Part shown: positions 18,539 through 28,243 of the stretch, in pieces | How positions within the stretch are numbered: the stretch's first letter is position 1 | Layout: each line of letters opens with the position of its first letter | From: Synechococcus sp. WH 8020 | Lineage (GTDB): Bacteria; Cyanobacteriota; Cyanobacteriia; PCC-6307; Cyanobiaceae | Assembly: GCF_001040845.1 (NCBI RefSeq) | Contig: NZ_CP011941.1 | Span: 2,424,890 to 2,488,889 of the forward strand | Direction of reading: 5' to 3' | Length of the DNA stretch: 64,000 nt | The notes under the pieces: generated by a model | What the model saw: the letters and a program-made list of their open reading frames with translations, nothing else | What the model was told of the DNA's origin: nothing | The model's database searches: none | Made by a program: the position numbers and the translations under genes

Positions 18539-21500
18539 TTAAAACAGGCGATTATCTAAATCATTGGATGGGTTGTAAGGGACAAACGGAATTCCGGTTC
18601 CTGTGAAATTAAAGTCATTGAGACGGAAGCGAAATCCTCCGATTCCTTCGTAAGGATTGAAGTAGAAGCCGAAGTCGTAAGAACGTCGCTGCCAGCGCAA
18701 TTCAATGTTTGAGTCAATGACGTCACCGTAGAACTCAGAGGCAGGGTCAACATTCAAGCCGATCCCAACATTGAGAATCATTGGTCCGGCGATCTGTTGT
18801 GTAAGGCCTAAGCCCAAAGTGCCAAGGTCAATGGCTTGATCGAAATCAAAAGGACTTGAGCCTTGCTTGAGGGTGCCACCACCAGTAATCGAGAACTGTG
18901 TGTAATCAAGGAAGGGTTTGCTGAATGTTCCTAAGGTGATAGTAGGTCCGCCACTGAGACTAATTGTGTTTTGCCTGGTACCGTCTCCGAAGGCTGCTAG
19001 CTGTGTTCTGATATTGGTCCTGAAATCTAGTCCTGGAACAATGGCGACCGGGGAGTAACGATATGCCGCTAAAGGCGTTAATGCAGCGGGTTTGCCTCGC
19101 CATATTGGATAGCTACTGTTTAATGATCCATAGAAATTAGCTCTCCATAGATCAGTTAAATTTTCACTTTTGAATTGTTCCGCTTGGTAATTTCCTGCTC
19201 CAATACGCCAGATATAGTTGTTGGCAAGTTTTCCAACTTGGAAGGCTCCTCGTTTTTCCAAGAAACCACCGAAAGCAGAGTAAACATCGGTTTCCCCGAG
19301 TGATCCGTTGAAGGCCCGGAAGCGATAAGCTGAAAAGCCTCGGAGCTTGACTGCGCCAAGCCAGGGAAGAGTAATGTTTTTATTTGCTTCGGCCCAAAAG
19401 CGGCTTCCGTTCATAAAGTTTTCAGGGTTGAAAGTACTTATGTCTGCATTGGTTTCAATCTCCCACCCCCAGATTCGGCTGGTTAGCTCTGCTTCTAAGC
19501 CGAAAATATCACCAACCTCTAATGGTTGGCTGACTGTGCCGCTATCGATTGAACTGCCAGGTTTGACATAGCTGTTTGTTGACCCATCAATTGCCCGTTG
19601 AAGAAGAAGTTGAGGCTGCAGGCTTAACTTTGTTGTTTCGTTCAGCTCGATTGGCTTGAGATCGCGACCAACAAAGAAACCATCACGGTCATCGTTGTCG
19701 ATGCCAAACACCCAACGATTTTCGACCTCTTCTTCTTGTGTGATGCGCTGGGTTCGGCTGACGGGAATGGGGAGCCTTTCCTCCACGATCAGGCGATTGC
19801 GGGCACTCTTGATCAGAATGTCACCATTGGGTTGCTCTCTAGCGATTACATCCTCAGAGTCAATTCTTGTTTGAGCTGGTGTGAACGGATCATTTGTGAA
19901 ACCCATTCGATCAGCAGTCCATCCTTCCGGAGTGATCGAGACTTTGGCGGCTTGGATGCGCCAGCGACTGATTTTGCCGTCAATCAGCTGTGCTTTTCCA
20001 TAGCTGGGAAGTTGAGTTGGCCTAACTGCTCCATATTGTGTTTGTGCTCGGAAGTCACTATTCGATAGATCTGCAAGCTCTTTGTTATTGCCAAATCGAC
20101 GATCAATTGTGAACCGTTGTTGTAGTTGAATGCTGCTAATTCTTTGGTCGATCATCGCGATCGCTTGTTCGCGCAACGCCTCCTGTTCTGCTGGAGAGAT
20201 CTCTGACTGGCGTGTCTGAGCCAGCGGTTCAGTGGAAAGTATTGACTGTTTCCCGCCTGTGCCAAGCGTGATCTCTTCTAGTTCTTCGTTCAGGCTGAGT
20301 TGGGCCGGGCGGGATGCGCGATCAGGGTCAGGGCAGCCAAGGGGCGGCGGAACGTCGGTGACTTGGTGGCTTGCAAGTTTGTCTTGGCCCCAGCGATAGC
20401 GCAGGCCAAGGAGATAGGCATTGCTTCCTTCTTTGACGCCGTTGTAGGTGCCAAAAGCACCAGATCGATGGTGAATTCTTCCAACCATAGAGAGCTGGTC
20501 TGATACAGAAGCTTCCAGCTCAAAGGCTAAGTAATTCAGTAATTGGGAAAAATTTTCGCGAAAGGTACGCTCATAATTGCTCACAGATGTGTTGTAACTA
20601 ATTCCTTCTACGAAGCCGAAACTCAGCCAAGGTTGCACCCATAATCTGACCCCTAATCCGACAATGGCCTCGCCAAAAAATTGTTCGGGAGTATCGGCAT
20701 TTGGTTCATTCTGGTTGAATTCTCCACCTTGTTGCTCGAATGCCTGATGGCCGAAAAGATCGGCCTCTAGCTCCAGCGAAACGGGCCCAGCTCGCCAAAT
20801 TCGTTTTTGCATGCTGACACCCAATAGATATTCCTCCCTGAGACGCCCGTTGAAGAGAAAGGTGTCGCCGAAATTGGAATCAATCATCTGGCCGCCCCAG
20901 ACGGTGACAGCCCAAGGATGGGGATGCCAGTCTGGAATGGGAGGGAGTGGTGCTGGGCAGGCCATGCCTTCAGCAAATTGCTTCTCCTTTTCACTGCTCT
21001 CCTTTGGAGAGGGCACCGTCCAGGTATTGAGAGGCGGTATTGCTTCGTCCCAAAAGTTTGCAACAGCACCTTGAGCACTGATGCGCTCTGGCGTTGTGCT
21101 GCCGATCTCTAAATCGATGGCTGTTGGGAAGCCCAACCCGGTGCTTTCCATCACAGGTAGCAGCTGTTCAGGGTCGCTTGAGGAGGACGAGGAGGGAACG
21201 GTTGATGAAGGGCCGAAACCTTCCGACAGCTCATCGAGTTCAAGAACGCCGTAAACGTCTTCTAATTCACCGCTGTTTTGGATCAGGCTGTAGCGGAAGG
21301 TGCTTGCCTGGAAGTACTGCGACCCTCGCCGTAGTCGCACGCTTCCGCGGGCGAACAGAGTGTTGAAGTTGCTGTCAAATTCGACTCGATCGGCCTGAAG
21401 GGTCCCTCCACGCAGTTCAGCTCGCACATTGCCTTCAGCAATAAAAACTCCTCGGCGCGCATCAAACGATTGCCGGTCAGCCTTGAGATCAATTTCTTCG

Positions 21501-21760
21501 GGGGGCTTGGACGTTGAGGGTTGGCTTGTGTCTGTCGTGACCTGCGGTTTTGCCGTGGGACCGGCAAGAACTGGCTCTACATCGATCGGTACCGGACCAG
21601 CGTCAGAAAAAGAATTATCAGTGCTTTCTAGCTGCCCCTTAACAGTCTCGATCCTTTCGAGAGAGGCGTCCACACTCTGAGAGTGGACAGGAACCCCTGT
21701 CAGCGCAGCGGCAACAGCCAGTGATCCTGCGATCCTGGTGATGGGGCTAAACGCCGACAA
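18539..21760 (-). CDS. DUF3769 protein, LptD/OstA-like outer-membrane beta-barrel
   Basis: 1073 residues, the longest gene in the window. A signal peptide (residues 1-28, cut near VHSQS) is followed by a Ser/Thr/Pro-rich linker, then an OstA/LptA-like beta-jellyroll (about 90-165: DLKADRQSFDARRGVFIAEGNV, shown in part). The large C-terminal part has alternating polar/aromatic strands (for example YRFRAFNGS, GGTLKQGSSPFDFD, FGFYFNPYEGIGGFRFRLND) and ends in F, as expected for an outer-membrane barrel. DUF3769 is the cyanobacterial counterpart of LptD; a role in lipopolysaccharide insertion is inferred. It follows psbI on the same strand after 93 bases. Confidence 0.9.
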   Translation of the reverse strand: MSAFSPITRIAGSLAVAAALTGVPVHSQSVDASLERIETVKGQLESTDNSFSDAGPVPIDVEPVLAGPTAKPQVTTDTSQPSTSKPPEEIDLKADRQSFDARRGVFIAEGNVRAELRGGTLQADRVEFDSNFNTLFARGSVRLRRGSQYFQASTFRYSLIQNSGELEDVYGVLELDELSEGFGPSSTVPSSSSSSDPEQLLPVMESTGLGFPTAIDLEIGSTTPERISAQGAVANFWDEAIPPLNTWTVPSPKESSEKEKQFAEGMACPAPLPPIPDWHPHPWAVTVWGGQMIDSNFGDTFLFNGRLREEYLLGVSMQKRIWRAGPVSLELEADLFGHQAFEQQGGEFNQNEPNADTPEQFFGEAIVGLGVRLWVQPWLSFGFVEGISYNTSVSNYERTFRENFSQLLNYLAFELEASVSDQLSMVGRIHHRSGAFGTYNGVKEGSNAYLLGLRYRWGQDKLASHQVTDVPPPLGCPDPDRASRPAQLSLNEELEEITLGTGGKQSILSTEPLAQTRQSEISPAEQEALREQAIAMIDQRISSIQLQQRFTIDRRFGNNKELADLSNSDFRAQTQYGAVRPTQLPSYGKAQLIDGKISRWRIQAAKVSITPEGWTADRMGFTNDPFTPAQTRIDSEDVIAREQPNGDILIKSARNRLIVEERLPIPVSRTQRITQEEEVENRWVFGIDNDDRDGFFVGRDLKPIELNETTKLSLQPQLLLQRAIDGSTNSYVKPGSSIDSGTVSQPLEVGDIFGLEAELTSRIWGWEIETNADISTFNPENFMNGSRFWAEANKNITLPWLGAVKLRGFSAYRFRAFNGSLGETDVYSAFGGFLEKRGAFQVGKLANNYIWRIGAGNYQAEQFKSENLTDLWRANFYGSLNSSYPIWRGKPAALTPLAAYRYSPVAIVPGLDFRTNIRTQLAAFGDGTRQNTISLSGGPTITLGTFSKPFLDYTQFSITGGGTLKQGSSPFDFDQAIDLGTLGLGLTQQIAGPMILNVGIGLNVDPASEFYGDVIDSNIELRWQRRSYDFGFYFNPYEGIGGFRFRLNDFNFTGTGIPFVPYNPSNDLDNRLF

Positions 21761-21853
21761 AAGAAATCAGCAATGGCCGGTGATCCTGCCATGTGCGAAG
21801 CCTCTTAAACGTGAGGTCGAACCAGTGCTTGGCGTGACCCTGTTATCGAGGGC

Positions 21854-21973
21854 TCAATCTTCGAGATCTTTGCGGCTGGGTGTGCGGCTTGGGTCGCTGG
21901 CAAGGAAGCCAAAGACAAAGATGCCGAGAAAGAAAAAGACGACGGAATAAACCGAAATCTTGAGGGCAAGCAT
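21854..21973 (-). CDS. psbI: Photosystem II reaction-centre protein I
   Basis: 39 residues with one membrane helix. It starts [19 protein letters not shown] and ends [11 protein letters not shown], which is the classic PsbI sequence. PsbI is a single-span subunit bound near D1 and CP43 in photosystem II and takes part in early assembly. Start ATG at 21973, stop TGA at 21854-21856. It is divergent from the GH38 gene, whose start lies 62 bases away. Confidence 0.97.
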   Translation of the reverse strand: MLALKISVYSVVFFFLGIFVFGFLASDPSRTPSRKDLED

Positions 21974-22002
21974 GGCAACCGACCGGCGTCTGAAAATTTG
22001 AT

Positions 22003-22017
22003 CGCCATCCTATGGCG
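22003..22017. promoter_or_regulatory. Palindrome in the psbI / GH38 divergent promoter region
   Basis: CGCCAT-CCT-ATGGCG is a perfect 6+6 inverted repeat in the 62-base gap between the two start codons. On the minus strand it contains TAGGAT, which could serve as the psbI -10 box, about 30 bases before the ATG. An operator role is inferred only from symmetry and position. Confidence 0.35.
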
Positions 22018-22035
22018 GAATGATGAAATATCACG

Positions 22036-25000
22036 ATGGAGAAGCCTCTGCAAGCCCCGGGATCGGAGTGGATTGAAACGTTTCGATGTCGGAGTCGCGT
22101 TGATCTGCACCCTGGATGGTGGCGATCTGGCGATCAGGAACGGCGATCGGTCCTGGCCGATCCCTGGGGTCCTCACCACCGTCCCGATTGGGCTGAGCGC
22201 GGACTTTTGATCTGGCCGCGAGGTGGCAACTGGTTGTACCTCGAGCAGATCCTGGTCTGTCCAAAACCCTGGATGCAGGCCAGTGCGTCCTGCGAGCGAC
22301 TGGTGCTCAGCTGGTGGGCCGATGAAGTGCGCCTCCGCATTGATGGGGTCCTGGTGCACGAGGGGGACCTCTTTGATACCCGCTGCCGTTGGCTTCTCCC
22401 TAAGGATTGGAGAGACGGTTCGGGGCTGCGGATCCAGCTGGAGTTGCGAAGCCCCTGCCATGACGATGGGGCTCTCATTCAGAGCGCTCTCGTTCAGGAA
22501 CCTCTGATCGCCCAGTGCGACTCGGATCAGACGTTGCTTCCTGAAGCTTTGGAATTGTCCTGGGTCAGGGGAGAGTCGCTGCCAGATGCCGTGTTGTCTT
22601 GCGACCCGACGGCATCAGAGGCTGTTGCCTTGGTCGATCGCCACTTGGCGGCATGCCCGAAGCCCGTGGGTGTTGTCCATTGGCTGGGCCATGCCCATCT
22701 CGATCTCGCCTGGCTTTGGCCCGTGGCTGACACTTGGCAAGCCGCTGAACGGACCTTTCGCTCTGCCCTCGACCTGATGGAGCGTTACCCGGAGCTGCAT
22801 TTTGCGCACTCCACCCCGGCTCTCTATGCCTGGGTGGAACGCCATCGTCCGGCCTTGCATGCGCGGATTCAGCAGGCCAGTCGTGAAGGTCGCTGGGAGC
22901 CAATCAATGGCCCTTGGGTCGAAACCGATTGTGTTCTGGTGAGTACGGCCTCCCTGTGGCGTCAGTTCACGCTTGGACAAGAGGACAGCCAGAGGCGTTT
23001 CCCGGAATGGCGCCATGACTTGGCTTGGCTGCCTGACAGCTTTGGGTTCGCCGCCGGACTTCCCGCTGTGGCGGCTGCCAGCGGCGTGCGTTGGTTCTGC
23101 ACGCACAAATTGGCTTGGAATGCCACCAACCGCTTCCCCCATCGTTTGTTTCGCTGGCGCAGCCGCGGAGGTGCAGAGGTTTTAGCGCTCATGCTGCCCG
23201 CCATCGGCACCGATGGCGATCCTGTCGCGATGGCAACAGAGCAGCGCGACTTTGTATCTGCCACTGGGGTGGAGGAGGCGATCTGGCTTCCAGGGGTTGG
23301 CGATCATGGCGGCGGTCCCACGGCCGAGATGCTGGAACAGCTAAGGCTTTGGAAGGAACAGCCGCAGGCTGTGACCCAGCAGCCTGGAACGCTGCGTGCT
23401 TATCTCGATCACCTTGAGCCTTGCTGCTCCAGCTTGCCGGTCTGGCGCGATGAGCTTTATCTCGAGCTACATCGGGGTTGCGCGACCAGTCGGCCTGATC
23501 AGAAACGTCACAATCGCAGTCTGGAAAGGCTTCTTCGTGAGGCTGAGCTCTCTGCCGCGTTGCTTGGAACTCGGGCTGATGCTCTTGTGCCCAGCCACGA
23601 GCAGGCCAGTGATTGGCGACCTCTGTTATTCCAACAATTTCATGACATCCTTCCCGGCACATCGATCCCTGAGGTGTTTGCGCAAGCTGAGCCGATCTGG
23701 TGTGATGCCCGCCGGCGTGCGGCCCGCTGTCGAGATCAGCTGTTAGGCCATCTCTTCGCGTCCAGTCAAGACGGGATGGCGACCGATCCCCATCGCTCCC
23801 ATTGGACCTGGTGCGGTTTGCAGCCGCTTGCCCACTGGTCACCGTTGCTGCGCTTGCCCCAGGGGCACTGGTCCAGTGGTGGGGAGATCTTGCCTGTGCA
23901 GGCTGCTCCTTCAGGCGGAGTTTGGGTTCAGTTGCCTTGTAGTGAAGGCGTGTGCGCGCTTCCACTTCAGCGCAGCCGTGAGCCTCTGGGGTCTGCTTTG
24001 CCGGTTCGTCATCCCGTGAGCGTGGAGGTGGTGTCGTCCGGAGTGTGGAGGTTGAGCAATGGGGCTGTGTCTGCGGATGTGAGCGCCCATGGGCTGGTTC
24101 AGCTGCGCGATGGGAATGGTGTGCCACAGCTCAGCGAACCTTTGCGATTGCTGCGTTTTTCCGATCGAGGGGAGTTCTGGGACGCTTGGGATCTTGCCGC
24201 GGATTACCGCCAACATCCGCTGCCGATGGCCGCACGCTGGTCGGCAGAATTAGTGGAATCGGGTCCTCTAACAGCACGGATCGTGTTGCGCACGGTTGCT
24301 GGATTGAGCCAGGTGCGCCTGGACCTCATCTTGAAGGCCGATTCGCCCTGGCTCGAGGCCCAGCTCAGCGTCGAATGGCAGCAGACCCATGAATTGCTGA
24401 GGTTGGAATTGCCACTGAACCGCCCTGCTGTGCGATGGGCCGCCGACACGAGTGGTGGAGTGATCGAGCGACCAGCACAAGCGTTCAATCCCTATGAACA
24501 GGAGCGTTGGGAACTGCCTGTGATCTCATGGTTTGCAGCCGAAGGGGAAGCTCCTGGGGGTGGGATGGCGGTCTTGTTGGATGGTCCTCAAGGTGTTGAT
24601 GCCAGTCCGAACCATCTGGGAGTCTCCCTGCTCCGAGGCCCAACCTGGCCAGACCCCTCAGCAGATCACGGATGGCACAGGCATCGATTGGCCTTCATGC
24701 CAGCGCTGCTTGGTTGGAACCGCAGTGGTGTGGCCCAGGCGGCGATCCGATTCAGGGAGCCGGGTTGGGTAGGGCCTGTTGCATTGGAGCAGCGGTGGCA
24801 AGGGCTTCCCTCCTTGCCCGTCGGTCTGGTGCCGATTTCAGTCCGACCCGTGAAGGGTGCCGTGCATAGCGATAAGGCCGTTCAAATTGAAGTACTCAAT
24901 CCCGGACCAGCGCGTCAGCGTTGGTTGCCTGGGACCGATTGGAGGCTGAGCTGCCCCAAATCCAACGACCAAAGGACGTTCTGGGAGGTGCACCCTGGCG

Positions 25001-25041
25001 AGCTCCTCACATTGATTTTGGAGAACGTTCAATCTTCGTGA
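22036..25041 (+). CDS. Glycoside hydrolase family 38 alpha-mannosidase
   Basis: 1001 residues, full length for the family. It should cleave alpha-mannosyl linkages in a zinc-dependent retaining reaction. A beta-rich N-terminal domain (1-205) precedes the catalytic domain, with zinc-binding [11 protein letters not shown] (218-228; H219, D223), the nucleophile D334 in WLPDSFGF and a later zinc-ligand stretch [11 protein letters not shown] near 530. The C-terminal part is a set of beta domains. There is no signal peptide, so it is probably cytosolic and may recycle mannosylated compatible solutes or glycans. It lies between psbI and psbN; its 3' end overlaps psbN by 13 bases. Confidence 0.93.
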   Translation: MEKPLQAPGSEWIETFRCRSRVDLHPGWWRSGDQERRSVLADPWGPHHRPDWAERGLLIWPRGGNWLYLEQILVCPKPWMQASASCERLVLSWWADEVRLRIDGVLVHEGDLFDTRCRWLLPKDWRDGSGLRIQLELRSPCHDDGALIQSALVQEPLIAQCDSDQTLLPEALELSWVRGESLPDAVLSCDPTASEAVALVDRHLAACPKPVGVVHWLGHAHLDLAWLWPVADTWQAAERTFRSALDLMERYPELHFAHSTPALYAWVERHRPALHARIQQASREGRWEPINGPWVETDCVLVSTASLWRQFTLGQEDSQRRFPEWRHDLAWLPDSFGFAAGLPAVAAASGVRWFCTHKLAWNATNRFPHRLFRWRSRGGAEVLALMLPAIGTDGDPVAMATEQRDFVSATGVEEAIWLPGVGDHGGGPTAEMLEQLRLWKEQPQAVTQQPGTLRAYLDHLEPCCSSLPVWRDELYLELHRGCATSRPDQKRHNRSLERLLREAELSAALLGTRADALVPSHEQASDWRPLLFQQFHDILPGTSIPEVFAQAEPIWCDARRRAARCRDQLLGHLFASSQDGMATDPHRSHWTWCGLQPLAHWSPLLRLPQGHWSSGGEILPVQAAPSGGVWVQLPCSEGVCALPLQRSREPLGSALPVRHPVSVEVVSSGVWRLSNGAVSADVSAHGLVQLRDGNGVPQLSEPLRLLRFSDRGEFWDAWDLAADYRQHPLPMAARWSAELVESGPLTARIVLRTVAGLSQVRLDLILKADSPWLEAQLSVEWQQTHELLRLELPLNRPAVRWAADTSGGVIERPAQAFNPYEQERWELPVISWFAAEGEAPGGGMAVLLDGPQGVDASPNHLGVSLLRGPTWPDPSADHGWHRHRLAFMPALLGWNRSGVAQAAIRFREPGWVGPVALEQRWQGLPSLPVGLVPISVRPVKGAVHSDKAVQIEVLNPGPARQRWLPGTDWRLSCPKSNDQRTFWEVHPGELLTLILENVQSS

Positions 25042-25169
25042 TCATCGAACGGGTCGTCGAGATTTTTTGATGGAGGGCCAAAGGCTGTGTACACCCCAAA
25101 TCCTGTTAACCCAAGCAGGGCCGCCAGCACGGCAATCGCCACTGACATGGCTGGGGACGAACTTTCCAT
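25029..25169 (-). CDS. psbN: PsbN, photosystem II assembly protein
   Basis: 46 residues from ATG at 25169 ([20 protein letters not shown]); an internal ATG at 25148 would give 39 residues, but the longer form agrees with the usual PsbN length. One membrane helix, then [19 protein letters not shown] and an acidic end DDHED. PsbN is a thylakoid factor needed for photosystem II assembly and repair rather than a core subunit. As in most cyanobacteria and chloroplasts it lies on the strand opposite psbH. The starts are 86 bases apart. Confidence 0.96.
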   Translation of the reverse strand: MESSSPAMSVAIAVLAALLGLTGFGVYTAFGPPSKNLDDPFDDHED

Positions 25170-25255
25170 CACAACTCTCCACAGGATTGACCTCTTTACG
25201 GGTCGGAGCCCTTACAGTATCGAGACTTAATTCCACCCGAGACTTCAGCGCTGCC

Positions 25256-25462
25256 ATGGCTCAACGCACCCGTCTGGGAGATCTGCTCCGCCCCCTGAAT
25301 TCGGAATACGGCAAAGTTGTCCCCGGCTGGGGCACCACACCAGTGATGGGCATTTTTATGGCCCTTTTCCTCGTGTTTTTGTTGATCATTCTTCAGCTGT
25401 ACAACAAGTCACTGATCCTTGAAGGAATCAATGTCAACTGGAATGCTTTAGGTCTGGGCTGA
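25256..25462 (+). CDS. psbH: Photosystem II reaction-centre protein H
   Basis: 68 residues with one membrane helix (about 29-48). The sequence [20 protein letters not shown] and then [18 protein letters not shown] is diagnostic. PsbH is a low-molecular-weight PSII subunit beside CP47. The start codon ATG is at 25256; an open upstream extension is in the psbN/psbH promoter and is not coding. tatA begins 9 bases after its stop, so the two may share a transcript. Confidence 0.97.
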   Translation: MAQRTRLGDLLRPLNSEYGKVVPGWGTTPVMGIFMALFLVFLLIILQLYNKSLILEGINVNWNALGLG

Positions 25463-25471
25463 CATCAGCGA

Positions 25472-25750
25472 ATGAATGTTTTCGGCATTGGCCTGCCAGA
25501 AATGGCCGTTATCGCGGCGGTCGCACTTCTGGTGTTCGGCCCAAAACGGCTCCCTGAGTTCGGACGCACCCTTGGGAAAACTCTTAAGGGCTTCCAGTCG
25601 GCCTCCAAGGAGTTTGAACGCGAAATTAATAAGGCGATGGCTGAGCCTGAACCCGTAGGGGATCAGGCCAAGACGCTTGAAACACCCGCTGAGACCGTTG
25701 TGTCCCCAACGGTTGTGCCAGAAACAGAGCCAGTTTCCCCTTCCGATTGA
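25472..25750 (+). CDS. tatA: Twin-arginine translocase subunit TatA/E family
   Basis: 92 residues with the TatA architecture: a short N-terminal membrane helix (MAVIAAVALLVFGPKRLPEFG), the FGPKRLPE hinge and an amphipathic helix TLGKTLKGFQSASKEFEREI, then a Pro/Glu/Thr-rich acidic tail. It forms the pore-associated component that exports folded proteins with RR signals to the lumen or periplasm. It is 9 bases after psbH and 4 bases before pth, so an operon is likely. Confidence 0.95.
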   Translation: MNVFGIGLPEMAVIAAVALLVFGPKRLPEFGRTLGKTLKGFQSASKEFEREINKAMAEPEPVGDQAKTLETPAETVVSPTVVPETEPVSPSD

Positions 25751-25754
25751 GTCG

Positions 25755-26378
25755 ATGAATCGTGGTGATCTCCGCCTAGTGGTGGGATTGGGGAATCCAG
25801 GTAATCGCTATGCCAACACCCGACACAACGTTGGCTTTATGGCTTTGGAACGCCTGGTCTCTCGCGAGGGTGGTGGCTTTCGATCCATGCCCAAGCTCCA
25901 AGGTCAGCTCGCTGATTTGGGTTCGGGGGACCAGCGATTGCGATTGTTGATGCCCCAAACCTTCATGAACGACAGCGGTCGCTCGATTCGTGCTGCTTTG
26001 GATTGGTTTGGCTTCGAGCTGCATCAGATTTTGGTCCTCGTCGACGATATGGATCTTCCGCTGGGTCGTTTGCGTTTGCGAGCCCGTGGGTCTGCTGGTG
26101 GCCATAACGGCCTTAAAAGCACCATTCAGCATCTCGGTACACAAGATTTCGCGCGTCTGCGCATTGGAATTGGTGCACCAGGGCAAAACCCCAGTGAGCG
26201 CAAGGCACGAACGGTGTCGCATGTGCTTGGAAGTTTCAGTCGTGACGAGGAGCCCCTTCTCGACAAGGTTTTGTTAGAAGTCGTCGATGGTTTGGAGAGG
26301 ATTCAGCGTCAAGGCCTCGACCTTGCAGGAAATCACCTCAATGGGCTACAGCTGGCTTCTGCAATCACTGAGGTGTGA
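25755..26378 (+). CDS. pth: Peptidyl-tRNA hydrolase
   Basis: 207 residues from ATG at 25755 (MNRGDLRLVVGLGNPG). It frees tRNA from dropped-off peptidyl-tRNA. Signature sequences include VGLGNPGNRYANTRHNVGF with the catalytic histidine in RHNVG, LLMPQTFMNDSGRS, VLVDDMDLPLGRLRLR and GSAGGHNGLKS. The stop overlaps the next start by one base (TGATG), indicating coupled translation with the DUF3146 gene. Confidence 0.97.
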   Translation: MNRGDLRLVVGLGNPGNRYANTRHNVGFMALERLVSREGGGFRSMPKLQGQLADLGSGDQRLRLLMPQTFMNDSGRSIRAALDWFGFELHQILVLVDDMDLPLGRLRLRARGSAGGHNGLKSTIQHLGTQDFARLRIGIGAPGQNPSERKARTVSHVLGSFSRDEEPLLDKVLLEVVDGLERIQRQGLDLAGNHLNGLQLASAITEV

Positions 26379-26635
26379 TGGCAGCGCTACCTGTTACAAC
26401 CGCCCATCTGCGGGTTCAACGCCAGAGTTTTGCGGATCAATGTTTGGAAGGAGACGTCCAGGCAGGAGGCTTCAATTGGCAGTTCAGTTGGTTTTTTGAT
26501 CGCGGTGAGTTGAGTGTGGAACCTTCCCTGGGGCGAGCACTGATTCAAGATGCGCTCCTTCGCTTCCTTGTGAAATCTGACTATGACCTGGAGCCAGGAG
26601 GGGATTACACCTTCACCGTGAGGGCCCGTTTCTGA
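26378..26635 (+). CDS. DUF3146 family protein
   Basis: 85 residues from ATG at 26378, overlapping the pth stop by one base. The core ALPVTTAHLRVQRQSF, FNWQFSWFFDRGELSVEPSL and PGGDYTFTVRARF matches DUF3146, a small cyanobacterial beta-sheet family of unknown role. No signal or membrane segment. It is last in the psbH-tatA-pth run and overlaps the convergent YqgF-like gene by 23 bases. Confidence 0.82.
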   Translation: MAALPVTTAHLRVQRQSFADQCLEGDVQAGGFNWQFSWFFDRGELSVEPSLGRALIQDALLRFLVKSDYDLEPGGDYTFTVRARF

Positions 26636-27065
26636 GGGGACCGGGTCTCGGCCATCGCAAAGGCCGTTCTAAGTAATCCTCAAGAATGACGAGCGCGGCG
26701 ATGGCGTCGAGATCACCAGACGGGATGCGCAGGCCTGAAGGAAGCAAGCGCTTCCAGCCCCGTGCAGGCCACAACTGCCAGTAACGCTCGCGTGCTCGCA
26801 GGGTGGTTCCTGTTTCGTCCACGACGTGGACCTTCAGGCTGGTGGGAAGTTGTTGTTGCCAGATCGTGCTGCTGGTGCCGTCACCGATCACCAGATCAGC
26901 AATCTGAGCGTTCTCCCCCTGATCGTCTTCCATCCAGGCGCGCAGCTGATCAAGGACCTCAGAGCTTGGTATCACCATGCCTTGCAGCACCGTGTTCGTT
27001 GAGATGTCTGCAAGGAGCAAGCCGCATTTTCTTCGGCCAGGATCCAAGGCGACGACGCGTGTCAT
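26613..27065 (-). CDS. YqgF/RuvX-like RNase H-fold protein (pre-16S rRNA nuclease or resolvase-like)
   Basis: 150 residues with an RNase H-like fold: the first strand TRVVALDPGRRKCGLLLAD carries the leading Asp of the active site, then LVIGDGTSS and VVDETGTTLRARERYW provide the later acidic residues, with DLDAIAALVILEDYL at the end (D as a further acid). It resembles the Holliday-junction-resolvase-like YqgF family, which matures 16S rRNA, but is divergent, so the exact role is open. It overlaps DUF3084 by 4 bases and is co-directional with ntcA. Confidence 0.75.
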   Translation of the reverse strand: MTRVVALDPGRRKCGLLLADISTNTVLQGMVIPSSEVLDQLRAWMEDDQGENAQIADLVIGDGTSSTIWQQQLPTSLKVHVVDETGTTLRARERYWQLWPARGWKRLLPSGLRIPSGDLDAIAALVILEDYLERPLRWPRPGPLRNGPSR

Positions 27066-28192
27066 GGACTGAGTCGCAACTGGATGGCGATGGGATCGGC
27101 GGTCTCGCTGCGCCGCAAAGCAACCGCTTCGAGCGAAGCGAGACCGCCATTGCGGTCGATCAGCTCTTGGCCCAGCACATTGATGGCATTCACATCGAAC
27201 TGCAGCCCCTTGCTGAGAGATCCGCGTCGTTGCACCTCGGCCAATGTGGAGGCAAGGAGAAGATTCAGTCGGTTGCGAACGGCTTCAGGGTTGCGCTCAT
27301 TGCTCGCGAGGGTGGTGCGGGCCAGAATCTCCCCCTCTCTGGTCACCGTGACATTGGGAAGCACTTCCGGGAAGGCATACACAACGGTTTCACCCAGAAG
27401 CACATTGGCTGCTGAACGAATGTTCACAACCCAGGTGCCAGGTTTGCGAATCGTTTGTTCCAAGCGTTTGATGTCGGGTCGCGGAACCAGCAGAATCTGA
27501 CGCTCTACCGGTTGGCCAGGGAGCGCTTGTTGATAGGCCTGAAGATTGGCATCTCGTAGCAACTGATCGATCACCGTTTTTGCCTGATCGGGGCGTTCGA
27601 GCTTCAAGGTCACGGTTGCAAGCGGCTGCCCACTGCTGATGGCGACATTTCCGCGACGCAGGGCGAGGAGAGTGTCTTCCAGTTGATTGAGTTCTTTCTC
27701 GCCACTGCGAATTTGAGAGCGCACGGCTGAGAGCTCCTGTTCGGTGCGTTGAATCTCAATATCTTTCGCATCCACGTCTTGGCTCAATCGCTGTCGCTCT
27801 GCCTCCAGGGATCGGGTTTGCTCCTGGAGTGGCTTCAGGGTGCGACGCAGTTCTGCCGCGCGCTGTTGGGCGGTTGTGAGCTCTTTGCCAGCTTGTGTCT
27901 GAGCGCGTTTGCTTGTTTTGAGGTCGGCGCGACTGCTCCGCAATTTCGCTTCGAGAGCATTCAGTTCAAACAGGCCCACCCTGAGCTGTCGACTGACCAA
28001 CAGCAAGAGTCCGAGTGAAAGGGCACTAATCAGGCTGCCCGTTAACACCGTAATCACCACGGCCGTGCGTTTGGGACGCAGTCCAAGCAAGCTCAGTCGA
28101 GCTTTCCCCACGCGAGATCCAAGACGGTCTCCCAGGGTTGAGAGCACGCCTCCAAGCACAAGAAGAGCGAGAAGTAGGAACCAGCCGGTCAC
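27062..28192 (-). CDS. DUF3084 membrane-anchored coiled-coil protein
   Basis: 376 residues. Two N-terminal membrane helices (about 2-18 and 45-68) are followed by a long coiled coil (about 75-170, with leucine/glutamate heptads such as ELRRTLKPLQEQTRSLEAE) and a globular alpha/beta C-terminal region beginning near 185. This layout matches DUF3084, widespread in cyanobacteria with unknown function. The gene is between ntcA (51 bases upstream) and the YqgF-like gene (4-base overlap). Confidence 0.85.
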   Translation of the reverse strand: MTGWFLLLALLVLGGVLSTLGDRLGSRVGKARLSLLGLRPKRTAVVITVLTGSLISALSLGLLLLVSRQLRVGLFELNALEAKLRSSRADLKTSKRAQTQAGKELTTAQQRAAELRRTLKPLQEQTRSLEAERQRLSQDVDAKDIEIQRTEQELSAVRSQIRSGEKELNQLEDTLLALRRGNVAISSGQPLATVTLKLERPDQAKTVIDQLLRDANLQAYQQALPGQPVERQILLVPRPDIKRLEQTIRKPGTWVVNIRSAANVLLGETVVYAFPEVLPNVTVTREGEILARTTLASNERNPEAVRNRLNLLLASTLAEVQRRGSLSKGLQFDVNAINVLGQELIDRNGGLASLEAVALRRSETADPIAIQLRLSP

Positions 28193-28243
28193 AGAGAACG
28201 AAGGGTCAGAGTTCGGATGGAAGCTCCATCTTCACCTGCATGG

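Noticed and set aside
23189-24127. 312-residue antisense open frame in the GH38 gene
   Set aside because: Antisense reading of a G+C-rich gene; low-complexity His/Arg/Ser composition.
25186-25220. TTGACC ... TACAGT as the psbH promoter
   Set aside because: The spacer would be about 20 bases, too long for a confident -35/-10 pair.
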